A stretch of DNA of 25,278 bases from a virus, in the IMG/VR virus record IMGVR_UViG_3300046810_000495, positions 1-25,278 of that record. One strand, 5' to 3'. Position 1 is the first letter of the stretch, and the number at the start of each line of letters is the position of its first letter. The notes beneath the pieces were generated by a model, which was not told the DNA's origin, made no database searches, and saw nothing but the letters and a program-made list of their open reading frames with translations. This document shows positions 7,328 to 15,449 of the stretch, one piece after another. The translations under genes and the position numbers were made by a program.

Positions 7328-9901
7328 TTACACCGTTGCCGTCACGAAGTGTGACAAGACAACAGCATTGTTTAAATAAAGCGATACTGCACGGGACAGG
7401 AAACGGTATTGGAAGATTGACAGGTTCGTCACCTCGTCCTTGTAATACGGTTGCACGCTGACGTAGTTGGTATCGACCTGATTCGGTGCCCGGGTTGGTT
7501 CGAACTCCAACAGCGGTTCGTAGTACTTGCAGATATCACGCAAGATGTCGTCGTTGTATTGACTTTCAATGCGCGAATCTGCCAGCACACCCGTTTTCAG
7601 GTCGTCCAGCAAACCGGACACGAACGGACTGTACACTGGGTAGAGCCGCTCGATTGGACTCAATTCAGTGAACGTCGGAGGCGGCAGCTTCAGGGTCATG
7701 TAATCCGACACGTGTTTATCCACGATCAATGCAGCGTCACGCAGTTCATACGTTTTCGCATTGGTCGTTCCACGCATCGGTACCACGATGTCCCGCACCA
7801 CGTAAGGTACACCGTTCTTCACGCCAGGAACGTTCACGCCGTTGTGTGTCTCCGCGAATGACAACTCAGAACGATCGTACACAGCACCACCAATGGCGAT
7901 ATGCACTACGCGGTCATCCCGCAGATCGTACTTCTTGTTGTTGGACAGCACCCCGTGGGTAACGAAACCGCGATCACCCAACACAGCGCGTGTCAGATCC
8001 GACTTGCAGTGTCCGCAGAAGCGTACCGTGATCTGCTGTTTCACCTTGTCAAGGTCGATGAAGGACTTGTTGATGATGACGATCTCTGGGAACTTAACCA
8101 GGTAGTCAATCCCTTCGACCAACGCCCAACCATTGAGGAACAGATCGAGTTCACCCATCGCCACTTGCATCAGTGTGTTCACCGCACCAAGGCCACGATC
8201 TTGATCGGACGTCAGCACAAAGCGCAGTACACCACCTTGCATCGGGATGTTCAGATCGTAACCCAGGAAGTCACGGTTGCTCCGCACCATGGTGTACGTG
8301 GTGTGGGGAGAAGTCACCCAAGTCAGACCACCACTGTTACCGTTGATTACGTACGACGCCGAACCCGTAACGTCCTGCCAGTTGTTATCTGGCAAACCGC
8401 CGAACATGCCGCAGGTGTACATCCGGTAATCCAGATTCGCATCCAGCGTAGCGCCCGCCTGACCGTATTTCTCGTCCAGTGCGGTAACACCGTAGCCGGA
8501 GATGATTTGCACCAGATGAGTGTCGGAGTGCTGAGCACGCCAGATAGCACCCAGGACATGACGATGCCACCCCAACAGCTTGCCATCGAAGTTGTATTCG
8601 TAAACCGTGCTGCGGTACTGCAGGTTCAGAGGAATGTCTACCACAGCTTGGTTCGAAATGGTCTGCGTGAATTGCGGCGTAGGTGCCAAGTACAGACTCA
8701 TGGCGTTGTAACCAAAAGCGTCTTGCACCACAGCGGTGGTAACGTCTTTAATTGGACTGCGCATGATCTTGGTGTAGCTCGCCGCTTCCAGATGCGCTGC
8801 GCGCCATTCAGGCACCGTGGAGTCGATACCGATCATGGCCGCTAAGATCTCCGCATCAGGCAACTTGTACAGTTCCTTGATGCGGTTCGTTTCGTTGACC
8901 AGCGGACGACGATAGCCGGACTTACGCAGATGCAAACGAATCGTCAGGTCTGCGCGGTTATCCCAGCCTTCTTGGCTGTTAGCGTAGGAGTCGATATACG
9001 GAATGGCAATCGCATAATCAGCATGGGTTACCTGACGCACGGCGTCGAGTTGGTTGCGATGGTAGTACAGGCCGTTGAAACGGCCGGCTTCATCCTTCTT
9101 CATCACAAACACGTCGACGTCATCTTGGTACGTGATACTGGTCTTGAGTGCCGACGATGGGTGCAGCAGGTACTTACGCTTGGTGTCCATCGTGCTGTCG
9201 AAGACATACAGGTCACGCATCGACAAATCTTCGACAGCATAAATCGAACCGTCGTAAACATACTCCACCACATCACCCACCTTGGCAGTGATCATGTCGA
9301 TCTTGTTCACCAGGTAGCCGTTGACGAATGCATACGCCACACCGTTCAGCGTTGCTGCATTGAACGCAGCTTGGAGCATCAGGATGTCATCCACTGATTG
9401 GGTGACTGCGCCTTTTACTTCAACGTAGTCCGTTGCTGGGTTGTGCCGCGACGTACCGTAGTACGCGTTGTGATACACCCGCATGAACAAGTCTTCGTTG
9501 TTGTAGTCGATGTTGACTTTATCGAAGCGTTGGATAGCCACCACCAGATCGCCATCGTCAGTGACGGTGTACCATGCCAAGATGCGCGGTGACTGAATAC
9601 CCTTGACGTTGTAGAAGTCAACGATGGTTTCTTCGATCGCACAGACGTCGGAGAACTTCATCCAGTAACCAGCTTTCGGTGGCATCGTCAGACCCAACTG
9701 TCGTGGGGAGATACCACCAACTTGGTAGCAGTGGTACAGTGTTGCCAAAGTCGGCAAGCGATACTCCCGCCACATCACATCGAGCTTGGTGTAGACACCA
9801 CCATAGCGCGTGATCTTAGCGAGCTTGATGATCGACTGTTGATCCTGCGTCGGAGTGCACCACACACTTTGTATGGCCTGTTTGACAAGGAAGTCAGACA
9901 T
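7328..9901 (-). CDS. Probable virion structural protein, large (phiKZ gp27 position)
   Basis: The product is 857 residues from the ATG at 9901, preceded by CTAAGGACGACC. A longer frame reaching 9940 exists, but its extra 13 codons are the U-tract of a terminator, so that start is rejected. The protein is rich in Tyr, Val and Asp with short alternating segments, which suggests a beta-rich virion protein. Residues about 510-560 are rich in Gly, Asn and Ser (GLPDNNWQDVTGSASYVINGNSGG region). The isolated Cys pair around CGHC does not amount to a zinc site. It is followed closely by the 563-residue gene. The role is inferred from position in the conserved phiKZ gp25-30 cluster. Confidence 0.72.
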   Translation of the reverse strand: MSDFLVKQAIQSVWCTPTQDQQSIIKLAKITRYGGVYTKLDVMWREYRLPTLATLYHCYQVGGISPRQLGLTMPPKAGYWMKFSDVCAIEETIVDFYNVKGIQSPRILAWYTVTDDGDLVVAIQRFDKVNIDYNNEDLFMRVYHNAYYGTSRHNPATDYVEVKGAVTQSVDDILMLQAAFNAATLNGVAYAFVNGYLVNKIDMITAKVGDVVEYVYDGSIYAVEDLSMRDLYVFDSTMDTKRKYLLHPSSALKTSITYQDDVDVFVMKKDEAGRFNGLYYHRNQLDAVRQVTHADYAIAIPYIDSYANSQEGWDNRADLTIRLHLRKSGYRRPLVNETNRIKELYKLPDAEILAAMIGIDSTVPEWRAAHLEAASYTKIMRSPIKDVTTAVVQDAFGYNAMSLYLAPTPQFTQTISNQAVVDIPLNLQYRSTVYEYNFDGKLLGWHRHVLGAIWRAQHSDTHLVQIISGYGVTALDEKYGQAGATLDANLDYRMYTCGMFGGLPDNNWQDVTGSASYVINGNSGGLTWVTSPHTTYTMVRSNRDFLGYDLNIPMQGGVLRFVLTSDQDRGLGAVNTLMQVAMGELDLFLNGWALVEGIDYLVKFPEIVIINKSFIDLDKVKQQITVRFCGHCKSDLTRAVLGDRGFVTHGVLSNNKKYDLRDDRVVHIAIGGAVYDRSELSFAETHNGVNVPGVKNGVPYVVRDIVVPMRGTTNAKTYELRDAALIVDKHVSDYMTLKLPPPTFTELSPIERLYPVYSPFVSGLLDDLKTGVLADSRIESQYNDDILRDICKYYEPLLEFEPTRAPNQVDTNYVSVQPYYKDEVTNLSIFQYRFLSRAVSLYLNNAVVLSHFVTATV

Positions 9902-9913
9902 GGTCGTCCTTAG

Positions 9914-9969
9914 GAAAAAAGAAATAAAAAAAGACACCACCCAGACCGATCTCTCGATCTAGATGGTGT
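9914..9969 (-). terminator. Classical intrinsic terminator between the 321- and 857-residue genes
   Basis: ACACCA (9934-9939) pairs with TGGTGT (9964-9969). Inside, AGA (9943-9945) pairs with TCT (9958-9960) and CGA (9947-9949) with TCG (9954-9956). Read leftward, the stem is followed by a 20-base T-rich tract (9933-9914) with two runs of six or more T. Unlike the other hairpins in this window it has a U-tract and no TATG. Confidence 0.8.
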
Positions 9970-9981
9970 AAAGGCAGGGAC

Positions 9982-10947
9982 TTAGGAAATCGCTTTCTCG
10001 ACCAGCTTACCGGCAGTATCCGGTGCCATGGACTTGATTACCTGGGCCAGTTTACCCAGACCATCTTGATATTGGCGCCGCTCGGCAATCTTCGACAAAC
10101 CTACCTTCTTCATGGCCATGTTGGTATGCGCTTCCAGCAGCAGGGAGATCCAGGTTGGCGGATGCTCCAGCGCAACAGCGCACAGCTCAACGTGATTGTC
10201 GCCGCCCCAGGTGGCGCCCATCAGCGAGACCAGCACACCATGGTTCAGATTGTCCAGACGAACGTTGTTCAGGAACACCTTGACTTTCGCGCAGAACTCT
10301 TCGATCGAGCCGATCGCTTTGGTCACATCGTAGATGCGTGCCACATCAGCCACGTTGGCTTTCAGGGCATTGGCAATCGCTGACAGGTAACGCGCTTCGT
10401 TCGCCTTGTCAAACTCGACACCTTCCACATGGTTCGAGGTGTAGAAGATCGCTGCGATGATCATGGTCTCGATGCGTGCTTTCGGATCGAGGTTGTAGCG
10501 GAAGCCGATGGTTTCAGCAACCCAGCTCGAGAACACCGCCATGGCCACTGGCGTGATGCTGCGGAACGCGTTGGGGCCATTGGTCAACCAAAGCGAGGTC
10601 AGTGCCGAGCGGTACAGCATGTTCTTGTACATGCTCGAGTTCGTGATCTTGAACTGGCCAGAGATGGCATCCATACGACCCGAGGCACGGACATCCATTG
10701 CCAAGAATGGCTGCACACGGTTTTCGTTCGAGTGGCGGATATCGGTGGAATGGATCTTGCTGATGTACAGCGGATGCTTGAATGCGGTGACTGCGGAGCA
10801 CGCGCCGGTGCTGCTTTCCACATAGAGAACGCTGTCAGCTTGTGGCAGCCAATCGCGCAGCCGTGCTTCCTGGATGGCGTCAATTACTTTCCCCATCTGG
10901 TAGTTATTGCAGGCCGTGGTATCGTAGGCCGTATTGTAGACAGTCAT
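9982..10947 (-). CDS. Probable virion structural protein (phiKZ gp28 position)
   Basis: The product is 321 residues and largely alpha-helical. The start is supported by GAAGGACCACGACA before the ATG. It has no signal peptide, no transmembrane segment and no catalytic motif. The C-terminal third (about 240-321) is helical and ends in a Lys-rich segment. It is the first gene of the leftward structural block, divergent from the tail sheath, and is followed by the intrinsic terminator at 9914-9969. Position matches phiKZ gp28, a gene I recall as encoding a virion protein. Function beyond that is not known to me. Confidence 0.7.
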   Translation of the reverse strand: MTVYNTAYDTTACNNYQMGKVIDAIQEARLRDWLPQADSVLYVESSTGACSAVTAFKHPLYISKIHSTDIRHSNENRVQPFLAMDVRASGRMDAISGQFKITNSSMYKNMLYRSALTSLWLTNGPNAFRSITPVAMAVFSSWVAETIGFRYNLDPKARIETMIIAAIFYTSNHVEGVEFDKANEARYLSAIANALKANVADVARIYDVTKAIGSIEEFCAKVKVFLNNVRLDNLNHGVLVSLMGATWGGDNHVELCAVALEHPPTWISLLLEAHTNMAMKKVGLSKIAERRQYQDGLGKLAQVIKSMAPDTAGKLVEKAIS

Positions 10948-11180
10948 TGTCGTGGTCCTTCTAACGAAATCAGTATGTGAAAAATTATTCGGTACCTCTT
11001 AGTGTCCAGACATTGTATGTTAAACCAATGTCGAGCACGCTCAGGTTGTTTTAACATTTACAGGTAGGAGTTAGAGCCGATCCTGCCAGTATTTTTTTAA
11101 GATTACTATGATGCTGGGCATCGACTTCGAAACATTACCGAAACCATACCATTCATTATCAGTGACAGGAACCGGACATA
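10948..11180. promoter_or_regulatory. Divergent promoter region between the 321-residue gene and the sheath gene
   Basis: This 233-base, AT-rich spacer separates two divergent virion gene units. It contains the inverted repeat GACATTG (11009-11015) and CAATGTC (11026-11032), with TATG (11016-11019) inside the loop. A second rightward TATG at 11107-11110, after a T-rich stretch, is 71 bases before the sheath ATG. Either could be a late start site. A 35-codon frame beginning near 11107 overlaps the sheath start in another frame and is not called. Confidence 0.5.
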
Positions 11181-13262
11181 ATGAAAATCCCCAACGCAAC
11201 ACCTATGTCGTATAACACCGGCATGCATGATGTGTCTGGTCGGAAGCTGCGCCCGCAACCTCTTGATCAACCATCGCACTTGCCGAAAGTCTTTGGCTTC
11301 TTCCAGAAAGGCAAAGTAGGCAAATCACACCTGGTCGTTGGCGACAGCCGTGCCATGATCTATGGCCTCAGCAGCTTCGACCCGCTGAAGCAGTACTTCA
11401 ACCACGCAACCGCTTTCGCCAACATCTTCAACGCCGCAGGCAATGCGGTGATGATGGAACGTGTGCTGCCGGAAGATGCGAAGCCGCCAGCGGCTGTCCG
11501 TCTGTCGCTGGACCTGCTGCCTACCCTGGTGCAGGACTACGAGCGCAACATCGATGGCAGCTATCGCGTCGACAACGCTGGCGTCAAAGTTCCGACAGCA
11601 ACCAAGATCCCGGGCTACCTGGGCAAGTGGGTTGCTGAACCGATCGAAATCGACGAAGGCGTTCGTGCCTTCGGCCAAGGTTCCATCATGGATGGTGACC
11701 AGCTGGATGGTGTAACCACTACCCAGTCGACCCGCTATCCGATCATGGACCTGATGGTCTCGTCGGAAGGCAGCTGGGGTAACGATTTCGGCGTGAGCAT
11801 CTGGGCGCTGACCTCGATGTCGGACACCGCGGTGGACGAACGCCTGATCACCGACCAGAAAGTTTACCCGTTCCAGATCGCTGTGAAGGCCCGTCAAGAC
11901 GGTCTGACCACGCCGTCGATCGTGACGACCCTGGGCGGCGGCCAGTCGATCCCATTCGTGCTGAAGCCGAAGACCATCGACCGCAACACCGAAGCACAAA
12001 TGTATCTGGGCGACGTCTTCGTCGACGCTTACCAGGACATCAAGTCCAAAGGCATCTCGCCAACCTACGGCGCCTTCGACCGGCTGAAGATCTACGACAG
12101 CAATGTCAAGACCGCGCTCGATCTGCTGTACGCTGCTGAATTCCCGCACGCTGACAACTTCAGCGACTTCGACGGTTCGGACGACGAGTCCTACCGTTTC
12201 AACCCGTTCTCGGCGGTGTCGTCGAACAACGTGCCTTACCATTCGTTCCAGCTGGTCACCGGTTCGCCGAACAGCCTGCGCATGGTAGCAACTTCGACGG
12301 TCTTCGCTCGCGACGGCTTCGACGGCACCATGAACGACGAAGTATTCGATCTGCTGGTTCGCGCTAAGCTGCAAGAATACGGCGACAAGAACAGCTATCG
12401 CCAGGACTCGGTCAACCACCCGGAAAACATCATCTGGGACTCCGGCCACTCGCTGGCGACGAAGAAGGCTATGGCCAACTTCATCGCGGTGCGCAAAGGT
12501 ACCTACGTGCAAGCATCGACGCACGTTGTCGGCGGTCCTCCGCTGAGCGACGACCAAGAGCGTTCCGTGGCGATCTCGCTGATGACGGCTTTCCAGAACT
12601 TCCCTGAATCGGAAACCTACGCCACCCCAACGGTGCGGGCTTCGATCATTGCGGGTTCCGGTCATCTGTTGGCCAGCAAGTACACCGAAGAAGTGCCGGC
12701 GTCGATCGACCGTGCTGCGAAGTGGTCTGCCTACATGGGCGCCACCAACGGCAAGTGGATCTCGCGTCTGAAACCGGACGTGTCACCGAACAATCAGGTG
12801 TCGCTGCTGAGCGATCTGAACGTGGTCTTCCGTCCAGCTACCGCCCGTTACAAGGACTGGGATGCTGGCATGGTGTGGCCTGAGCCGTACACGATGGACA
12901 CCCAGTACTTCCCGCAACACCAAACGGTGTACCCTGACGACACGTCGGTGCTGAACTCGGCCATCACGGCCTTCGGCTGCACCACGCTGATCGCCGTGGG
13001 CGAGAAGGCTCACCGTGACAACACGGGCCGTAGCGATCTGACCAAAGATCAGATGGTGGCTTCGATCAACAGTAACATCCTGGAGCAGGTTGACGGGAAG
13101 TACGACGATCGTTTCATCATCATCCCCGAAACCACTTACACTGCGGACGATGATCTCCGCGGCTACAGCTGGACGACGGTGATCAAGGTCGGCGCTCCAA
13201 TGATGCAGACGGTTCAAACCCTGACCATCGAAACCTACCGTAAAGAGGACCTCCAGCAATGA
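11181..13262 (+). CDS. Contractile tail sheath protein (phiKZ gp29-like)
   Basis: The product is 693 residues, the size expected for phiKZ-type sheaths. Polymerised around the tail tube, it contracts to drive the tube through the host envelope. The N-terminus is the extended arm type (MKIPNATPMSYNTGMHDVSG). The middle is a large variable domain, and the C-terminus ends in a beta-rich segment (WTTVIKVGAPMMQTVQTLTIETYR) typical of the strand-exchange region of sheath proteins. AGGAACCGGACATA precedes the ATG, and an in-frame TGA lies just upstream. Codon use is strongly biased to G- and C-ending codons, as expected for a very abundant protein. Its stop overlaps the start of the tube gene (ATGA). 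Assignment rests on length, pairing with the tube gene, and synteny. Confidence 0.9.
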   Translation: MKIPNATPMSYNTGMHDVSGRKLRPQPLDQPSHLPKVFGFFQKGKVGKSHLVVGDSRAMIYGLSSFDPLKQYFNHATAFANIFNAAGNAVMMERVLPEDAKPPAAVRLSLDLLPTLVQDYERNIDGSYRVDNAGVKVPTATKIPGYLGKWVAEPIEIDEGVRAFGQGSIMDGDQLDGVTTTQSTRYPIMDLMVSSEGSWGNDFGVSIWALTSMSDTAVDERLITDQKVYPFQIAVKARQDGLTTPSIVTTLGGGQSIPFVLKPKTIDRNTEAQMYLGDVFVDAYQDIKSKGISPTYGAFDRLKIYDSNVKTALDLLYAAEFPHADNFSDFDGSDDESYRFNPFSAVSSNNVPYHSFQLVTGSPNSLRMVATSTVFARDGFDGTMNDEVFDLLVRAKLQEYGDKNSYRQDSVNHPENIIWDSGHSLATKKAMANFIAVRKGTYVQASTHVVGGPPLSDDQERSVAISLMTAFQNFPESETYATPTVRASIIAGSGHLLASKYTEEVPASIDRAAKWSAYMGATNGKWISRLKPDVSPNNQVSLLSDLNVVFRPATARYKDWDAGMVWPEPYTMDTQYFPQHQTVYPDDTSVLNSAITAFGCTTLIAVGEKAHRDNTGRSDLTKDQMVASINSNILEQVDGKYDDRFIIIPETTYTADDDLRGYSWTTVIKVGAPMMQTVQTLTIETYRKEDLQQ

Positions 13263-14128
13263 CACGTCCACAAGGAACCATTCTCCAACAAGGTTCGGCC
13301 TACGGCCTGGGCGCTAACTCGCCAATGGTGAGTCTGAGCACCAATGGTCAAATGGGCTGGTCCCCGGAGCACGCGTCTTTCACCAGCAATCAGGCTTATG
13401 TGCGCAAGCACCTGATCCCGATTCTGATCGAGGCGCCGAAGCTGTTCCAATACCTGCCGAACCCGGCAGACTGGAACGCCGCGCTCCGCGCTCTGATCGA
13501 GACGCAGTGGCTGCAAGTCGACGGCCTGAATGCCGGCCTGACAGCCACGTTTACCGAAAACGCGTTCGGTGGTTCGGGTCTGAAACAACAGGACCTGACC
13601 AACATCGTGGAAGCGGAATCGCGTCCGAAGCACACCTACCTGGAACGCTACGGCCGTCCTATCCAACGTTTCATCCGTGCCTGGATGACCTACGCTGGTA
13701 TGGACCCGTACACCAAGTTCCCGATGGTTTCGAATCTGGCAAGCGCCGCCAATCTGGCGGACCTGCTGGCTGACCAAACCACGGCTACCGTGCTGTACAT
13801 CGAACCCGACGCAATGGGCCGCAAGGTCCAGCAATCGTGGCTGGTGTTCAACATGTTCCCGGAAAGCACCGGCGATGTGATCGGTTCAGCTGACAAAACG
13901 CAAGACATGCAGACGACCAACATCGACCTGCAATTCACGGGCCTGCATCAATACGGTCCGGGTGTCGATGCGCTGGCGCAGCAGATCCTGAACACCATCT
14001 CACTGGTTGGCGCCAGCCCGTACATGAAGCAAGCTGCGATCCAAGAGATCTCGGCGGATGTACGTGCTGCGCAGAACGGCTTTGCGGCTGGCGTGTCGTC
14101 CCTGGCACAACGTCAAGTGCAGGTGTAA
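13259..14128 (+). CDS. Tail tube protein (phiKZ gp30-like)
   Basis: The product is 289 residues. It should form the inner tube of the contractile tail through which DNA and virion proteins pass. The start ATG overlaps the sheath stop by four bases (ATGA), which indicates translational coupling. A GAGGACCT element 8 to 15 bases upstream serves as ribosome binding site. Segments such as the Phe/Tyr-rich MFPESTGDVIGSADKT (about 200-215) and the following NIDLQFTGLHQYG are consistent with a tube beta-barrel, and the C-terminus is helical and Ala/Gln-rich. The gene immediately follows the sheath in phiKZ and in myoviruses generally. A strong hairpin follows the stop. Confidence 0.88.
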   Translation: MTRPQGTILQQGSAYGLGANSPMVSLSTNGQMGWSPEHASFTSNQAYVRKHLIPILIEAPKLFQYLPNPADWNAALRALIETQWLQVDGLNAGLTATFTENAFGGSGLKQQDLTNIVEAESRPKHTYLERYGRPIQRFIRAWMTYAGMDPYTKFPMVSNLASAANLADLLADQTTATVLYIEPDAMGRKVQQSWLVFNMFPESTGDVIGSADKTQDMQTTNIDLQFTGLHQYGPGVDALAQQILNTISLVGASPYMKQAAIQEISADVRAAQNGFAAGVSSLAQRQVQV

Positions 14129-14142
14129 CAGTCCTGTCATAC

Positions 14143-14180
14143 CCCTCCTCTCCCGCTGTACGGGGAGAGGAGGGTTTATG
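14143..14180 (+). terminator. Terminator hairpin after the tail tube gene, followed by TATG
   Basis: CCCTCCTCTCCC (14143-14154) pairs perfectly with GGGAGAGGAGGG (14163-14174), 14 bases after the tube stop codon. Two bases later comes TATG (14177-14180). The run after the stem is only TTT, so it is not a classical U-tract terminator. This matches the hairpin-TATG pattern at 1539, 3318, 14314 and 16070. Confidence 0.75.
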
Positions 14181-14307
14181 ATGTCATTAGGAATGCTTTA
14201 CAGCCCCATAGGGCGTTTTAAATATGGTAGAGGTAGTTTCTAGTGAACTGTATTCTGCAACGTCTTGTAGCGCGTTCTAGATGAAAACAAACAAAAAAGA
14301 TAGAGGT

Positions 14308-14343
14308 CATACATCCCTCCCCAACCCGAAGGTCGAGGAGGGA
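14308..14343 (-). terminator. Leftward terminator-like hairpin with TATG
   Basis: TCCCTCC (14314-14320) pairs with GGAGGGA (14337-14343); inside, ACC and GGT can add short pairing. Read leftward, TATG (14311-14308) follows two bases after the stem, and a T-rich run lies about 15 bases beyond. By analogy with the other units it should end leftward RNA coming from the genes at 15914-14858, leaving a roughly 540-base untranslated tail. Confidence 0.5.
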
Positions 14344-14372
14344 GTATTTACCAAGTTAAACAACAACTTCGA

Positions 14373-14667
14373 ACTTGCAGGGACACGACCGGAGAATCGC
14401 TCGAATTGAATCATCAACGGCTCCGGTATGGATACAAGATCAGGCTTTGGGTACCTAGCCCGTACCTGCCCAAGGGCTTTTTCTCTAACGAGAGGGAAGG
14501 AGGATACGGACCCCTTATTACCCGAAGTGGAGCCTTAGACCACGTGCTACAACCGGCAGTGTTTCGGGCAATTTTTTGTCACTGATCCTAGGCATCCCTA
14601 GATCTCAGCAACTTGACGCCTGCTGCTTACGCTTGCGCGAGGTTAGCTTAGTTACTTGCAGGGACAC
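14373..14667. repeat. Pair of 14-base direct repeats ACTTGCAGGGACAC
   Basis: Exact copies lie at 14373-14386 and 14654-14667, 281 bases apart. The similarity fades into AGGGACACGACCGGAGAA and AGGGACACAGCTCAGGAA beyond the exact match. An 11-base repeat, AACCCGAAGGT, lies 5' of the first copy (14323) but 3' of the second (14716). The reading frames of the copies do not agree, so the repetition looks RNA- or DNA-level rather than peptide-level. Confidence 0.6.
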
Positions 14668-14681
14668 AGCTCAGGAACAAC

Positions 14682-14807
14682 ATGCCGCTACGCCAGGTGT
14701 CTTTCGACATCGTCGAACCCGAAGGTTACATGTTGTCTGAACAATGGATGCTTTTACAAAGGGAGCGTCAAACTCCTTATCGTCGAACCAGCAACCGCAC
14801 CGCCTGA
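14682..14807 (+). CDS. Doubtful small ORF (41 residues)
   Basis: An ATG at 14682 follows AGGAACAAC, a reasonable ribosome binding site, and opens a 41-codon frame with a plausible amphipathic peptide (MPLRQVSFDIVEPEGY...). It lies inside the structured, repeat-containing region and is convergent with the gene ending at 14858. It uses more A/T-ending and rare-type codons than the surrounding phage genes. No family is recognised. It may be a real small gene expressed past the tube terminator or a chance frame. Confidence 0.25.
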   Translation: MPLRQVSFDIVEPEGYMLSEQWMLLQRERQTPYRRTSNRTA

Positions 14808-14857
14808 CATCGGGCGTTTACCATCAATCAGGTCGGTGCAGCGCCGTCCAGGCCGAA

Positions 14858-15373
14858 TTACTTGGTGCCGAACAGGTCCATGGCCGCAGCCTTTTGGCGT
14901 TTCGCGACTTTGTTCAGTTCGCCGACGGAGGCGTCGGTGCCGGTGACGGACAGTTTGGCGGTCATGGTGCCGTAGACGGTTTTCTTCGCAACAGGCGGTT
15001 CGCCGGCGCGCTGGATGCCAGCGTTGACTTCTTTCGATTTGGTCCAGTCGACGGTGAAGGTATCCTTGCCGACCATGTGCAGGACGGCTTTGGCTTCGGT
15101 GATACCTTTCTGCTTGGCGGCAGCGCCGGAGGCCACGGTGCCGACGGCGTCGAAGGCAGCTGCGAACAGGTGGGTGTTGTGCTCTTGCAGGGCTTTCAGG
15201 GTCGCCAGCGGGATGGAGGCAGGCAGCAGTTTTTCATAGGCGTCGGCGTCGATGGTGATGTCACCGGATTTCGCGTCGATGGTCATGTGCTTCTGCAGCG
15301 CTTCCGACAGCTCGGCGGTGGTAGCGTGCAGGGTTGGCAGTTCTTTGACTTGGGCGGTAGCGGTAGTGCTCAT
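14858..15373 (-). CDS. Unrecognised small protein (171 residues), probable virion component
   Basis: The start is taken at the ATG at 15373 (MSTTATAQVKELPTLHATTA), because AAAGGAAGACAAGC sits immediately upstream. A longer frame to 15535 would overlap the stop of the preceding gene and has no such site. The protein is soluble and Ala/Lys/Thr-rich, with a helical N-terminal half and a beta-prone segment (KKTVYGTMTAKLSVTGTDASVGE) before a basic, helical C-terminus. C- and G-ending codons dominate, as in the abundant virion genes. It lies downstream of the 154-residue gene in the leftward series from the prohead protease. No family is recognised. A structural role is inferred from composition and neighbourhood only. 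Confidence 0.75.
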   Translation of the reverse strand: MSTTATAQVKELPTLHATTAELSEALQKHMTIDAKSGDITIDADAYEKLLPASIPLATLKALQEHNTHLFAAAFDAVGTVASGAAAKQKGITEAKAVLHMVGKDTFTVDWTKSKEVNAGIQRAGEPPVAKKTVYGTMTAKLSVTGTDASVGELNKVAKRQKAAAMDLFGTK

Positions 15374-15449
15374 GCTTGTCTTCCTTTGGTTATTAAAGAT
15401 AATTGCTCTGGACGAGCAGGTGGTACTACGAGGTGCTGATGAATCAGCT

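Larger units (their letters stand above)
14181..14857. other. Non-coding, highly structured intergenic region
   Basis: About 680 bases hold no convincing gene. Visible inverted repeats include CCGGAG/CTCCGG (near 14389 and 14421), GGTAC/GTACC and AGCCC/GGGCT followed by TTTT (near 14450-14485), a CTCT-AACG-AGAG hairpin (near 14483-14494), and GATC-C-TAGG (14584-14592) with CCTAGATC (14597-14604). Two exact direct repeats exist: ACTTGCAGGGACAC (14373-14386 and 14654-14667) and AACCCGAAGGT (14323-14333 and 14716-14726). ATCGTCGAACC is also repeated near 14710 and 14779. The leftward hairpin-TATG unit at 14308-14343 suggests that leftward RNA from the 14858 gene crosses the right part of this region. 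I see no tRNA. Confidence 0.5.

Noticed and set aside
6413-7354. Long rightward open frames opposite the virion genes (for example 313 codons here, and similar ones at 4471, 7901, 20640 and 22791)
   Set aside because: They are antisense shadows of well-supported genes, rich in His/Arg/Gln/Val as expected from complementing C-ending codons, and lack ribosome binding sites.
9902-9940. Longer start for the 857-residue gene (13 extra N-terminal residues MVSFFISFFLRTT)
   Set aside because: The extra codons are the T-rich tail of the intrinsic terminator, and a good ribosome binding site precedes the ATG at 9901.
11107-11215. 35-codon frame overlapping the sheath start
   Set aside because: It overlaps the well-supported sheath gene in another frame and has no ribosome binding site.
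14179-14243. About 20-codon frame directly after the tube terminator, with GGAGGG upstream
   Set aside because: The apparent ribosome binding site is the right arm of the terminator hairpin; the frame is too short to support.
14368-14390. AACTTGCAGGGA resembling the P element of group I introns
   Set aside because: No matching Q, R and S elements were found, and the neighbouring genes are intact, so there is no exon to be spliced.
14281-14409. 42-codon rightward frame (MKTNKKDRGHTS...)
   Set aside because: No ribosome binding site, it contains the leftward terminator hairpin, and the shared repeats are in a different frame in the second copy.
14700-14790. tRNA-like T-loop sequences (GGTTCGACGAT twice on the leftward strand)
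   Set aside because: The flanking bases cannot form a T-stem and no acceptor, D or anticodon arm can be drawn.
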